Shown here one piece after another: positions 1 to 5,105 of a stretch of DNA of 5,105 bases (position 1 is the stretch's first letter; every line of letters starts with the position of its first letter). The notes under the pieces were generated by a model. The model saw only the letters and a program-made list of their open reading frames with translations. It was not told the origin of the DNA and ran no database searches. Source of the stretch: Syntrophorhabdus sp. GTDB taxonomy: Bacteria; Desulfobacterota; BSN033; UBA1163. The stretch spans positions 1 to 5,105 of the forward strand of contig DYHU01000266.1 of the NCBI GenBank assembly GCA_020724025.1, given 5' to 3'. Position numbers and translations under genes: made by a program.

Positions 1-172
1 TGAAATCGGTAAAATTCTGGTTTCTTGCAAAATCTCCCCTAAGGCGAATCTGACCGCCTCCATCGACTTTCCATCGATCCTCAGCAGCCTCCGGCTGTTC
101 GGTGGCCTGGCTTTGTGGCAAGGAGAGGAAATGAATAGAAATAAGGAAGGTGAGTAATAGGATTCTTTTCAT
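1..172 (-). CDS. Exported porin-like beta-barrel protein, N-terminal fragment
   Basis: Only the first 57 codons are present; the gene runs off the left edge. The start is the ATG at 172-170, preceded by AAAGGAG (184-178) with a 5-base spacer, close to an ideal ribosome binding site. Residues 1-24 form a typical signal peptide: MKR, a hydrophobic core (ILLLTFLISIHFLSL), then a small/polar end (PQSQA) with likely signal peptidase I cleavage after QA or QAT. An acidic linker (EQPEAAEDRW) follows, then GGQIRLRGDFARNQNF. That alternating pattern (G-x-I-R-L-R-G-D) resembles the first strand of alginate-export/OprD-like outer-membrane barrels. The family call is an inference from about 17 residues; the export call is firmer. 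It is separated from the iron operon by a terminator and about 280 bases, so it probably has its own promoter. It could supply the outer-membrane route for a substrate, but nothing here shows which. Confidence 0.72.
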   Translation of the reverse strand, partial: MKRILLLTFLISIHFLSLPQSQATEQPEAAEDRWKVDGGGQIRLRGDFARNQNFTDF

Positions 173-177
173 ACTGT

Positions 178-184
178 CTCCTTT
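178..184 (-). promoter_or_regulatory. Ribosome binding site of the porin-like gene
   Basis: AAAGGAG on the minus strand, 5 bases before the ATG at 172. It fixes the start of a gene whose first codons would otherwise be supported only by the signal peptide. Confidence 0.8.
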
Positions 185-272
185 CTTATAGTGTCTTAGA
201 GAACTTGCAATTCAGCAAAAGACCATCTCTACCCTTTGTCGCAATCGTCCGTCTCGTGGATTCCTCTCCGAA

Positions 273-356
273 TCAAAATTCTGATGCTGCCCAGAAGAGT
301 ATCGCCATTGCCAATAAGCTACCAACATAAGCAATCCACCCAATCCTGGTTTCCAT
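273..356 (-). CDS. Possible 27-residue single-pass membrane micro-protein
   Basis: A minus-strand frame starts at the ATG at 356-354 and ends at TGA (275-273). The peptide begins METRIGWIAYVG, continues with a hydrophobic stretch (SLLAMAILFWAA), and ends SEF. That gives one membrane-spanning helix of about 20 residues with a positive residue near its N-terminus. An AAAAGG lies upstream with a spacer of about 9 bases. An in-frame TTG (374-372), with AAGGGG just upstream, could give a 33-residue form; the frame stays open upstream to a TAG near 432-434. The frame lies between the operon terminator and the porin-like gene, in the latter's possible leader. Evidence is only hydrophobicity plus a fair ribosome binding site, and chance can produce such a short frame. 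It could also be the decayed tail of an older membrane protein gene. Confidence 0.25.
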   Translation of the reverse strand: METRIGWIAYVGSLLAMAILFWAASEF

Positions 357-365
357 TCCTGAAAA

Positions 366-378
366 CCTTTTCAAAAGG
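366..378. repeat. 13-base palindrome, possible operator
   Basis: CCTTTT-C-AAAAGG is a perfect inverted repeat with 6-base arms around one central base. It lies between the operon terminator and the porin-like gene, 9 bases upstream of the possible micro-ORF start. The size and symmetry fit a binding site for a dimeric regulator. The sequence is not a Fur box, and I recognise no specific regulator. There is no T-tract after it on the minus strand that would make it a terminator. Confidence 0.35.
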
Positions 379-448
379 CCCCTTAAAACAAACCGTGAAA
401 CAATGTGTCCTGTACCTACGTTCCAATCGATCTACCCACGTAGAAACT

Positions 449-492
449 AAAAAGGCGTAACCCGTCAATGCCAGAGCATCGAGTTACGCCTT
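449..492 (-). terminator. Rho-independent terminator of the iron operon
   Basis: On the minus strand AAGGCGTAAC (492-483) pairs perfectly with GTTACGCCTT (461-452). The 21-base loop can itself form a small inner hairpin (GATGC/GCAT type, 479-476 with 471-468). The stem runs straight into TTTTT (453-449), then AG and TTT. On the plus strand no T-run follows the stem, so it should work for leftward transcription only. It lies 48 bases after the stop codon of the last operon gene. The long loop is unusual, but the 10-base perfect stem and U-tract make the call good. Confidence 0.8.
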
Positions 493-497
493 CACTT

Positions 498-516
498 CCC
501 CCGGTTGCACCAGGGG
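498..516 (-). repeat. Small hairpin between the operon stop codon and the terminator
   Basis: On the minus strand CCCC-T-GGT-GCA-ACC-GGGG folds into a 7-pair GC-rich stem with one bulged T and a 3-base loop. It lies about 24 bases after the TAG of the last gene and just before the main terminator stem. It has no U-tract of its own. A likely role is protection of the mRNA 3' end or support of termination; this is inference. Confidence 0.4.
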
Positions 517-539
517 CCGTAAGCCGTCCCTAAATCATT

Positions 540-848
540 CTAGGCTGTTTCTTTCAGCAAATCCGTCAATCTCTTTCTTAGTTCCTCCAACATCTTCGAT
601 TTGAAGGACTTCTTTGTCTCCTCCAATACCTCGATCGTTTCCAGGAGAACCCTGTAGAACAGCCTCTTATGTTGACAATCAGGCGTTGAGCAGGGGTCCG
701 TAGGAGGTGGACTCTTGATCTTTCCGAGGATGGTGAGAAGCACGTTTTGCTGCATATCTACCCGGTCATGGAAATCCCGGGTAGTCCTTTCGATTATCTT
801 TATCCAATGATCCCTGTTTCCCTGTGCGAGGGCTTTCTCACCATTCAT
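540..848 (-). CDS. Unrecognised 102-residue soluble helical protein, last gene of the iron operon
   Basis: I chose the ATG at 848-846. It overlaps the stop of the ATPase gene as ATGA and has GGAG (860-857) 8 bases upstream; a longer frame from 902 would lie inside the ATPase gene and lacks this signal. The 102-residue product has no signal peptide and no membrane helix, so it is probably cytoplasmic. Residues 1-45 look helical (HWIKIIERTTRDFHDRV). A proline hinge follows (PPPT, 47-50), then DPCSTPDCQHKR with cysteines at 53 and 58. The C-terminal half (61-102) is a charged amphipathic helix rich in E and K (VLEETKKSFKSK, then LEELRKRL). The cysteine spacing is CX4C, not the CXXC of thioredoxins, so it is not an obvious equivalent of the thioredoxin-like proteins that end related clusters. 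It may be an accessory factor of the ABC ATPase or a metal/redox-sensing protein. Function is unknown; that the gene is real is well supported. Confidence 0.78.
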   Translation of the reverse strand: MNGEKALAQGNRDHWIKIIERTTRDFHDRVDMQQNVLLTILGKIKSPPPTDPCSTPDCQHKRLFYRVLLETIEVLEETKKSFKSKMLEELRKRLTDLLKETA

Positions 849-1573
849 CTCACAATCTCCAGCCCATATCCACCGTTTCTCAATCTTTCTCCAGCCGTAC
901 ATAAATCGTTCCTGGAATCACACACAATCCTTCCATGCTTAAGAGTAATGATTCTCTGAGCAACAGACCCGATTTCTCGGTCATGGGTCACAACAACAAT
1001 GGTCTTTCCTCCTTTATGGAGATCAAAAAGAATTTCCAGGACTTTCTTCTCATTTTCTTCATCAAGATTTCCTGTGGGTTCATCGGCCAGGATAATCTTC
1101 GGGTCATTGATGAGAGCTCGTGCGATGCAGACCCTTTGCTGTTCACCGCCTGAGAGCTGTGCGGGGAGATGATGGGCACGTTCAGCAAGTTGAACCCGTT
1201 CCAAAGCTGCTTCAGCCTGCTTTTCGTCCACCATCGAGTGATAGTACTGGGCCAACATCACATTCTCCAATGCATTGAGGTATGGAATAAGGTGGAATTG
1301 TTGAAAGACAAGGCCGATGTTTTCACGCCTGAATACTGCCCATTCATCCGATCTGAATTGGTCCGTATCCACACCAAACACTTTGACCCGGCCACTGGTG
1401 GGCCTATCAAGCCCGTCTATAATATTTAGCAGGGTGCTCTTACCCGAGCCTGAGGGTCCCATCACTGCTACCCATTCACTCTGTTCGATATGAATATTTA
1501 CGCCATCCAATGCGCGAACCCCTCCTGGGTAGTGCTTATTCACTTCATCCATAATAATTGCTGCTGTGTTCAT
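845..1573 (-). CDS. ABC transporter ATPase, LolD/MacB type (Cj1663/FetD-like)
   Basis: Cytoplasmic ATPase subunit expected to power the two FtsX-type permeases encoded just upstream. In the 242-residue form, Walker A is GPSGSGKST (39-47), the Q-loop is VFQQFHLIP (89-97), the ABC signature is LSGGEQQR (140-147), and Walker B is IILADEP with catalytic Glu 165. The D-loop NLD (169-171) and switch His 197 (VVTHD) are also present, so every catalytic element is intact. Family features of MacB/LolD enzymes are the N-terminal [11 protein letters not shown] and the [13 protein letters not shown] segment. Start: the ATG at 1573 has AAGGGGA (1586-1580) at a 6-base spacing. An in-frame ATG at 1579 overlaps the previous stop as ATGA but has the ribosome binding site too close, so a 244-residue form remains possible. 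The membership of an iron-uptake cluster comes from context; the ATPase alone would look like a generic MacB-type protein. Confidence 0.93.
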   Translation of the reverse strand: MNTAAIIMDEVNKHYPGGVRALDGVNIHIEQSEWVAVMGPSGSGKSTLLNIIDGLDRPTSGRVKVFGVDTDQFRSDEWAVFRRENIGLVFQQFHLIPYLNALENVMLAQYYHSMVDEKQAEAALERVQLAERAHHLPAQLSGGEQQRVCIARALINDPKIILADEPTGNLDEENEKKVLEILFDLHKGGKTIVVVTHDREIGSVAQRIITLKHGRIVCDSRNDLCTAGERLRNGGYGLEIVR

Positions 1574-1575
1574 TC

Positions 1576-2727
1576 TCATTCCCCTTTTAATGCAACGGCC
1601 GGTTGTATTCGCATAGCCCGCAGGGCACCGATACTGCCTGCCAGGAGTGAAACCCCCACGGTGACGATGAGTGTAATGGGAAACGCAGTCATCTGCGGCG
1701 TGACGGAGGTACGAAAAATCTGCTTTTCAAGAAATTGTGATACTATGGTGCCTGCCAGAATCCCAATCACTGAGGCCACGGTTCCAATAGTCGTGCCTTC
1801 GAGCAGCAAAAAGGCGACGATTGATCGACGTTTTGCCCCGATGGCCCGCATCAAGGCTAACTCCTTTCGGCGTTCCACAATACGAGCCAGTACGGCCGAT
1901 GACACTCCGAGAGAGGTCAATATCAGCACGGCTAATAGAGACAGGCCAGAAAGCAAGGCTACTTTTTCTAATGTGGTTTTCTCTCCGTACAGAATTTGGC
2001 GGAGCGGTTTCACCTCCATATTGCCCTGTACCCCTGCTACCCGGAGTTCTTCGTTTAGCCGTTTGATTCCCTCTTCGCCTTCTGGAACTGAAAGAAGCGC
2101 ATAACTTAGAACCACCTGTTGAGAATATCCCGATGGAGCATGTCTAACAACAGAGCGTGAAGGTTGGGCAGAGGGTTGGGAGATAAATATCCTGTTTTCA
2201 TCCTCATCTCCTGAATTAACGATACCGGTAATCCTGTAATTTGTTTTTTCGTCTCTACCAACCATTCCCGTCACACTAACGATCATTCCAGGCTTCAATC
2301 GCAGTAATTCACTCACTCCCCTGCCTACAAGACATTCTCCAGCCAGGATGGTCCTCTGCCCGACAATGGCCCAATAGGGGGTCATCCGCAAAAGTTTTTC
2401 AGGATCCACTATTACAATCGCTACCGGTCGTCCATTAATCGTCCCCACCTGCACATCTAACCGGGTCATTTCAGCACCTTGGTGCTTGACAATATTTTCT
2501 AATACCTGCCATGTGCCCAAATACTCTTCCTCTTCAGGGTTTGAGCCGGAATAGGCCGTTGCGTTAGCACCGATCTGCCTTAACGTGCTGCTGATTTTTC
2601 TGCCCACATCAAGAGAGATGGTTGTAAACAGGGTCACAAGGGAAGCACAGGTGGTCAGAGTAATCAATGTCCAGATGGTCATCCTGGCATTCTTGGATAA
2701 CGACTTTATGATCTTTCTCCACAACAT
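1576..2727 (-). CDS. FtsX/MacB-type ABC permease, second subunit (Cj1662/FetC-like)
   Basis: Inner-membrane permease of 383 residues. One membrane helix lies near the N-terminus (about 17-40). An extracytoplasmic domain follows (about 41-255), then three helices near 256-283, 303-331 and 348-372: the standard 1+3 FtsX layout. The family signature ERRKELALMRAIGA (285-298) sits at the start of the cytoplasmic coupling segment, and the protein ends RIQPAVALKGE, as MacB-type permeases do. Start: an ATG at 2748 would overlap the previous gene by 11 bases with a poor ribosome binding site. The ATG at 2727 has AAGGAG at 6 bases and follows the previous stop by 10 bases, so I prefer it. The protein clearly differs from the other permease, so the pair probably forms a heterodimer. 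Known relatives work with FTR1/P19 iron uptake; what they move or actuate in the periplasm is not settled. Confidence 0.92.
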   Translation of the reverse strand: MLWRKIIKSLSKNARMTIWTLITLTTCASLVTLFTTISLDVGRKISSTLRQIGANATAYSGSNPEEEEYLGTWQVLENIVKHQGAEMTRLDVQVGTINGRPVAIVIVDPEKLLRMTPYWAIVGQRTILAGECLVGRGVSELLRLKPGMIVSVTGMVGRDEKTNYRITGIVNSGDEDENRIFISQPSAQPSRSVVRHAPSGYSQQVVLSYALLSVPEGEEGIKRLNEELRVAGVQGNMEVKPLRQILYGEKTTLEKVALLSGLSLLAVLILTSLGVSSAVLARIVERRKELALMRAIGAKRRSIVAFLLLEGTTIGTVASVIGILAGTIVSQFLEKQIFRTSVTPQMTAFPITLIVTVGVSLLAGSIGALRAMRIQPAVALKGE

Positions 2728-2733
2728 CCGCCA

Positions 2734-2739
2734 CTCCTT
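2734..2739 (-). promoter_or_regulatory. Ribosome binding site deciding the start of the second permease
   Basis: AAGGAG on the minus strand overlaps the TAA stop of the preceding permease (TAAGGAG) and lies 6 bases before the ATG at 2727. It argues against the longer start at 2748 and implies translational coupling of the two permease subunits. Confidence 0.75.
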
Positions 2740-4015
2740 AATTTCCATGAAGGACCTGAACGATATTCTGGTTCAGTGCCTGCCATACAGGCCATAGGTG
2801 CCCTATCCAGGCCACCACAATCCCGAGAAAAGGAGAGAGCATCATGACGGCCAGATGCATGTTCGATTTGCCACCAAATATGACCTTCACGAGCCACTGT
2901 CCCATCCAGGAGCCTGTCATTGCAGCCAGAACCCCACCCATGAACCCGAGAATAGCAGCCTCAGCTAAAAACAGCATTAATACATTGCTACGGTGGGCAC
3001 CGATAGCCTGAAACAGTGCCACCTCTGGACGTCTTTCTAAAACGGTGGAAGTAAGCACTCCGGTTACGCTAAGGCAACAAGACAAAAGGGTGAGGATGGC
3101 CAAAAAAGACATTAACCCCTTTATCCGGGTTAACACCGCTCCCTGAGTTTCAGATATCCTGCGAACAACCCGTGCCACTGAATTCGGAACAGTCTTCTGG
3201 GTTTCGAAAGCTACGCTTTCTGGGTACGGAGTGCAGTACCAACGATCATACTCCTCGGGGGTCAGCGACTTCGGGTCGAGACGGTACTTCTCTGCCAGTT
3301 TGTTTTCAGGCGTCGTCAATGCGCTTACATCAGCCTCCGAAACCTTGCCCTTGAGGTTAGCCAACATCTGAACCGTACTGAGGGGCGCAATAATGATTGA
3401 GTCTTCGCCATCTCCTGTGGAGACGATACCGGAAACCCTGAAGACCTCGACTCTTTCAGCCGTTTCCACTTCGACTTGCCCCCCCGTTGAGACGTTCAAT
3501 TCCCTCGCAAGTTGCACACCCACCAGACATTCATTCCTTGTCCCTGGCGAGGGCCAACTTCCATTAATGACCCAGTGTTTGTAAACCTGCCGGGCGCCGG
3601 TCAGAAAGGGATCGCCTCCCTCAACAGGAATCCTTTCTTCGAACCATAGACCCAGTAGTTTCACTTCCCGCCCCTTGACCTTACCCTCGGTCCACAGGCG
3701 GGGGACGATTCCTACAATATTGTTTCCCCAGAAAATCGCTTTTAATTTCGAAAAATCACCTTCTTGCAAATAAGCAGAACCCGTAAGCGGGTTTAATTGA
3801 TAGTCTCCGATCCTCACCGGGATGGATGATGCGATAGGCAAGACTTTAATATTTGCCCCGAAAGAGCGAAGCTCAAGATTCATCTTATCCCCAGCATCGA
3901 TACTCAACGTCAGAAGTCCCGCAACAAGGCTGATTCCTATCCAGATTGCCAGGATAGCAAGGACTTTACGGGATTTTCTTCGAGCCAGCGAGGCAAACAA
4001 CATTCTCCAGAACAT
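2738..4015 (-). CDS. FtsX/MacB-type ABC permease, first subunit (Cj1661/FetB-like)
   Basis: Inner-membrane permease of 425 residues. A positively charged N-terminus (ARRKSRK, 11-17) precedes membrane helix 1 (about 18-38). A large extracytoplasmic domain follows (about 40-295), then helices near 301-325, 345-370 and 388-412. The FtsX signature is ERRPEVALFQAIGA (327-340). The segment WYCTPYPESVAFE (259-271), then a V-P-N-S-V-A-R region, resembles what I recall of the permease in Campylobacter-type FTR1/P19 clusters; this is from memory. The extracytoplasmic domain is about 40 residues longer than that of the second permease. Start: the ATG at 4015 lies 6 bases after the stop of the FTR1 fusion gene. 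AGAGG (4029-4025) abuts that TAA stop with a 9-base spacer, so translation is probably coupled. It is expected to pair with the next permease and the MacB-type ATPase. Confidence 0.93.
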   Translation of the reverse strand: MFWRMLFASLARRKSRKVLAILAIWIGISLVAGLLTLSIDAGDKMNLELRSFGANIKVLPIASSIPVRIGDYQLNPLTGSAYLQEGDFSKLKAIFWGNNIVGIVPRLWTEGKVKGREVKLLGLWFEERIPVEGGDPFLTGARQVYKHWVINGSWPSPGTRNECLVGVQLARELNVSTGGQVEVETAERVEVFRVSGIVSTGDGEDSIIIAPLSTVQMLANLKGKVSEADVSALTTPENKLAEKYRLDPKSLTPEEYDRWYCTPYPESVAFETQKTVPNSVARVVRRISETQGAVLTRIKGLMSFLAILTLLSCCLSVTGVLTSTVLERRPEVALFQAIGAHRSNVLMLFLAEAAILGFMGGVLAAMTGSWMGQWLVKVIFGGKSNMHLAVMMLSPFLGIVVAWIGHLWPVWQALNQNIVQVLHGN

Positions 4016-4021
4016 GTCCCG

Positions 4022-5105
4022 TTACCTCTTTTTTGATGTGACGAACTTCGATGGATCGGCCTTAAACATCGCCTGACACTTCATCCCGCTACAAAAGTAG
4101 TAGGTTTTCCCTTCGAATGTTTCAAAACCGGAAGCTTCGTTCATTTTGACGCGCATGCCACAAACCGGATCTATCTCCTCCAAGCCTGGCTGCGCGCTGA
4201 AGCGCGGGGCTTCACTCATGAGTGCCTTTATAGGGATCAGAAGTTTGCCATTTTTAACCTCATTTTCAAGGGGTATTGGGTTACAGCCCCCGGGATTGCC
4301 AAGGGTTGAGGGAGGGATCTCGGCTACACAATTGAGACAAACAAGATTCTCACCTTCCTGGATGTACCCGAAAGCCCCGCAGATCTTGCAAGCATCAAAT
4401 CCAGTGCGATACTTGCCGTCAGGTGTCTTCATTGCCAGAAACCTCACCAACTGACCTTCCGAGAGCAGGCCAAGGCGGTGGAGTTTCCCGTCCTCAAGAT
4501 TCTCTAAAGGAACGACCACTGAATCGCCCTCTGTCATGACCGATTCAGGAGAGGGTACTTGTTTGGGCATGAGTTCTCTCGCATAGACGATGCCCACAAA
4601 AAGAAGCGCCACCAGAGCGCTGATCACTGCGCCATAGCGGTATTGGCGCTCCCTTTTCGTCTTTGCCTCCAGAAGACGCTTTTCCCCAACGGAAGCCGGA
4701 TCCATTGTTTTTCCTTCTTGGCTTTTTCTGCTTAACCAGACAAAGAGGGGGATGGCAACCAAGGCTATGATGAAGAGAGAATTGTTGCGCACAACCGGTC
4801 CAACCAAGGCCATGGACTTCTGAGTGGCTGGAACGACCCCTGCCTCCGAGAATTCATGGTAACCATTGATCAGAAGTTGAATGACGAAGATACCAAGGAC
4901 CCATTCCGTAACGATAAAAAACCTCCGCAGGTTGACCTGCAGACTTCCTCTGACAAACATGACGCAAAATACGACTGCGGCGGCTAAGCCCAGGACGGTA
5001 CCGATAAAGCTGAGCATCGCATCTGTAGTCAAATTGACCGCACTGATAAACATCACCGCTTCGGCACCTTCACGGAATACCATGAGGAAGGCAAAGGCGC
5101 CGAGG
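4022..5105 (-). CDS. FTR1 iron permease fused to DUF2318 and YHS domains, C-terminal part
   Basis: The gene is cut by the right edge: the frame stays open to 5105 (reading LGAFAFL before the internal ATG at 5083), so that ATG is not the start. Numbering from that Met, REGAE (4-8) is the second REXXE iron-binding motif of FTR1 permeases; the first would lie outside the window. Membrane helices follow near 23-45, 55-73 and 102-118, with NGYHEFSEAGVVP (73-85) typical of FTR1 C-terminal halves. A basic, probably cytoplasmic loop (119-149) leads to an extra helix (150-168). A DUF2318 domain comes next: CKIC (232-235), CLNC (249-252) and GGCNPIPL (265-272). A YHS domain ends the protein: DPVCGM (305-310) and YYFCS with Cys 331 and 336. 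By the positive-inside rule both cysteine-rich domains are periplasmic. FTR1 imports ferric iron; DUF2318 is described as Fe-S-containing; YHS binds metals in other proteins. The TAA stop lies 6 bases before the first permease gene. Confidence 0.92.
   Translation of the reverse strand, partial: LGAFAFLMVFREGAEAVMFISAVNLTTDAMLSFIGTVLGLAAAVVFCVMFVRGSLQVNLRRFFIVTEWVLGIFVIQLLINGYHEFSEAGVVPATQKSMALVGPVVRNNSLFIIALVAIPLFVWLSRKSQEGKTMDPASVGEKRLLEAKTKRERQYRYGAVISALVALLFVGIVYARELMPKQVPSPESVMTEGDSVVVPLENLEDGKLHRLGLLSEGQLVRFLAMKTPDGKYRTGFDACKICGAFGYIQEGENLVCLNCVAEIPPSTLGNPGGCNPIPLENEVKNGKLLIPIKALMSEAPRFSAQPGLEEIDPVCGMRVKMNEASGFETFEGKTYYFCSGMKCQAMFKADPSKFVTSKKR

Larger units (their letters stand above)
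173..448. other. Intergenic region, mostly non-coding
   Basis: About 276 bases separate the operon terminator from the start of the porin-like gene. Reading frames on both strands are short, and the 74-codon plus-strand frame (236-460) has no ribosome binding site, no recognisable domain and low-complexity composition. The region should contain the promoter of the porin-like gene. I looked for -35/-10 pairs, and the nearest (TTGCAA and TATAAG just upstream of the ribosome binding site) are only 14 bases apart, so I do not call one. No sigma-54 -24/-12 element with correct spacing was found. Small structures present are a 13-base palindrome (366-378), a weak inverted repeat TCTAC-CCAC-GTAGA (431-444), and a possible micro-ORF (273-356). 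Confidence 0.6.

Noticed and set aside
185..230. Sigma-70 or sigma-54 promoter for the porin-like gene
   Set aside because: TTGCAA and TATAAG are only 14 bases apart, and no GG/GC pair with sigma-54 spacing was found. A promoter must exist but cannot be placed with confidence.
236..460. 74-codon plus-strand frame in the intergenic region
   Set aside because: No ribosome binding site, no domain or signal, and it runs into one arm of the terminator stem, so chance is the simpler explanation.
452..492. Integron attC-like site, because of the AAC...GTT arms
   Set aside because: The arms do not match the RYYYAAC/GTTRRRY core sites (GCGTAAC and GTTACGC break the pattern). No integrase or cassette is present, and the U-tract explains the stem as a terminator.
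849..902. 18-codon N-terminal extension of the small operon protein
   Set aside because: It would lie wholly within the ATPase gene in another frame. The ATG at 848 has a ribosome binding site and the ATGA overlap.
1490..2104. Long plus-strand open frame of 204 codons antisense to the second permease gene
   Set aside because: It lies opposite a well-supported FtsX-family gene, has no ribosome binding site or recognisable domain, and its composition (rich in R, S, P, T) is that of an antisense shadow.
2728..2748. Seven-codon N-terminal extension of the second permease
   Set aside because: It starts inside the preceding gene without a good ribosome binding site, whereas AAGGAG sits 6 bases before the ATG at 2727.

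Overview
All recognisable genes lie on the minus strand, so transcription runs from right to left. The window suggests a Gram-negative bacterium. A gene at the left edge has a signal peptide followed by what looks like the first strand of an outer-membrane beta-barrel, and the base composition is near 50% GC by eye. I cannot name the lineage. Nitrospirota, NC10 or Desulfobacterota-like groups would fit the gene content, but that is a guess.

Layout from right to left, in the direction of transcription. Positions 5105-4022 hold the 3' part of an iron permease gene cut by the window edge. It encodes the second half of an FTR1 permease fused to a cysteine-rich DUF2318 domain and then a YHS metal-binding domain. 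Positions 4015-2738 and 2727-1576 encode two different FtsX/MacB-type ABC permeases. Positions 1573-845 encode their LolD/MacB-type ATPase, and 848-540 encode a 102-residue soluble helical protein that I do not recognise. These five genes are spaced by 10 bases or less or overlap by a few bases, so they are almost certainly one operon. A good rho-independent terminator at 492-449 ends it.

Between that terminator and position 173 there is mostly non-coding DNA. It holds a 13-base palindrome and one possible 27-residue membrane micro-ORF (356-273). At the left edge (172-1) starts a separate gene for an exported, porin-like protein, cut by the window edge.

The operon matches in order the FTR1-P19-DUF2318-permease-permease-ATPase iron uptake clusters known from Campylobacter jejuni (Cj1658-Cj1663 region) and from E. 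coli (fetMP-fetABCDEF). FTR1 would carry ferric iron across the inner membrane. The DUF2318/YHS part, predicted to be periplasmic, would bind metal or an Fe-S centre. The FtsX-type ABC complex would use cytoplasmic ATP to drive movements in the periplasm. Three things differ from the classical clusters: FTR1 and DUF2318 are one protein, that protein carries an extra YHS domain, and the thioredoxin-like genes that normally follow the ATPase are replaced by the 102-residue unknown. Whether a P19 gene is present cannot be seen, because the region upstream of FTR1 is outside the window.
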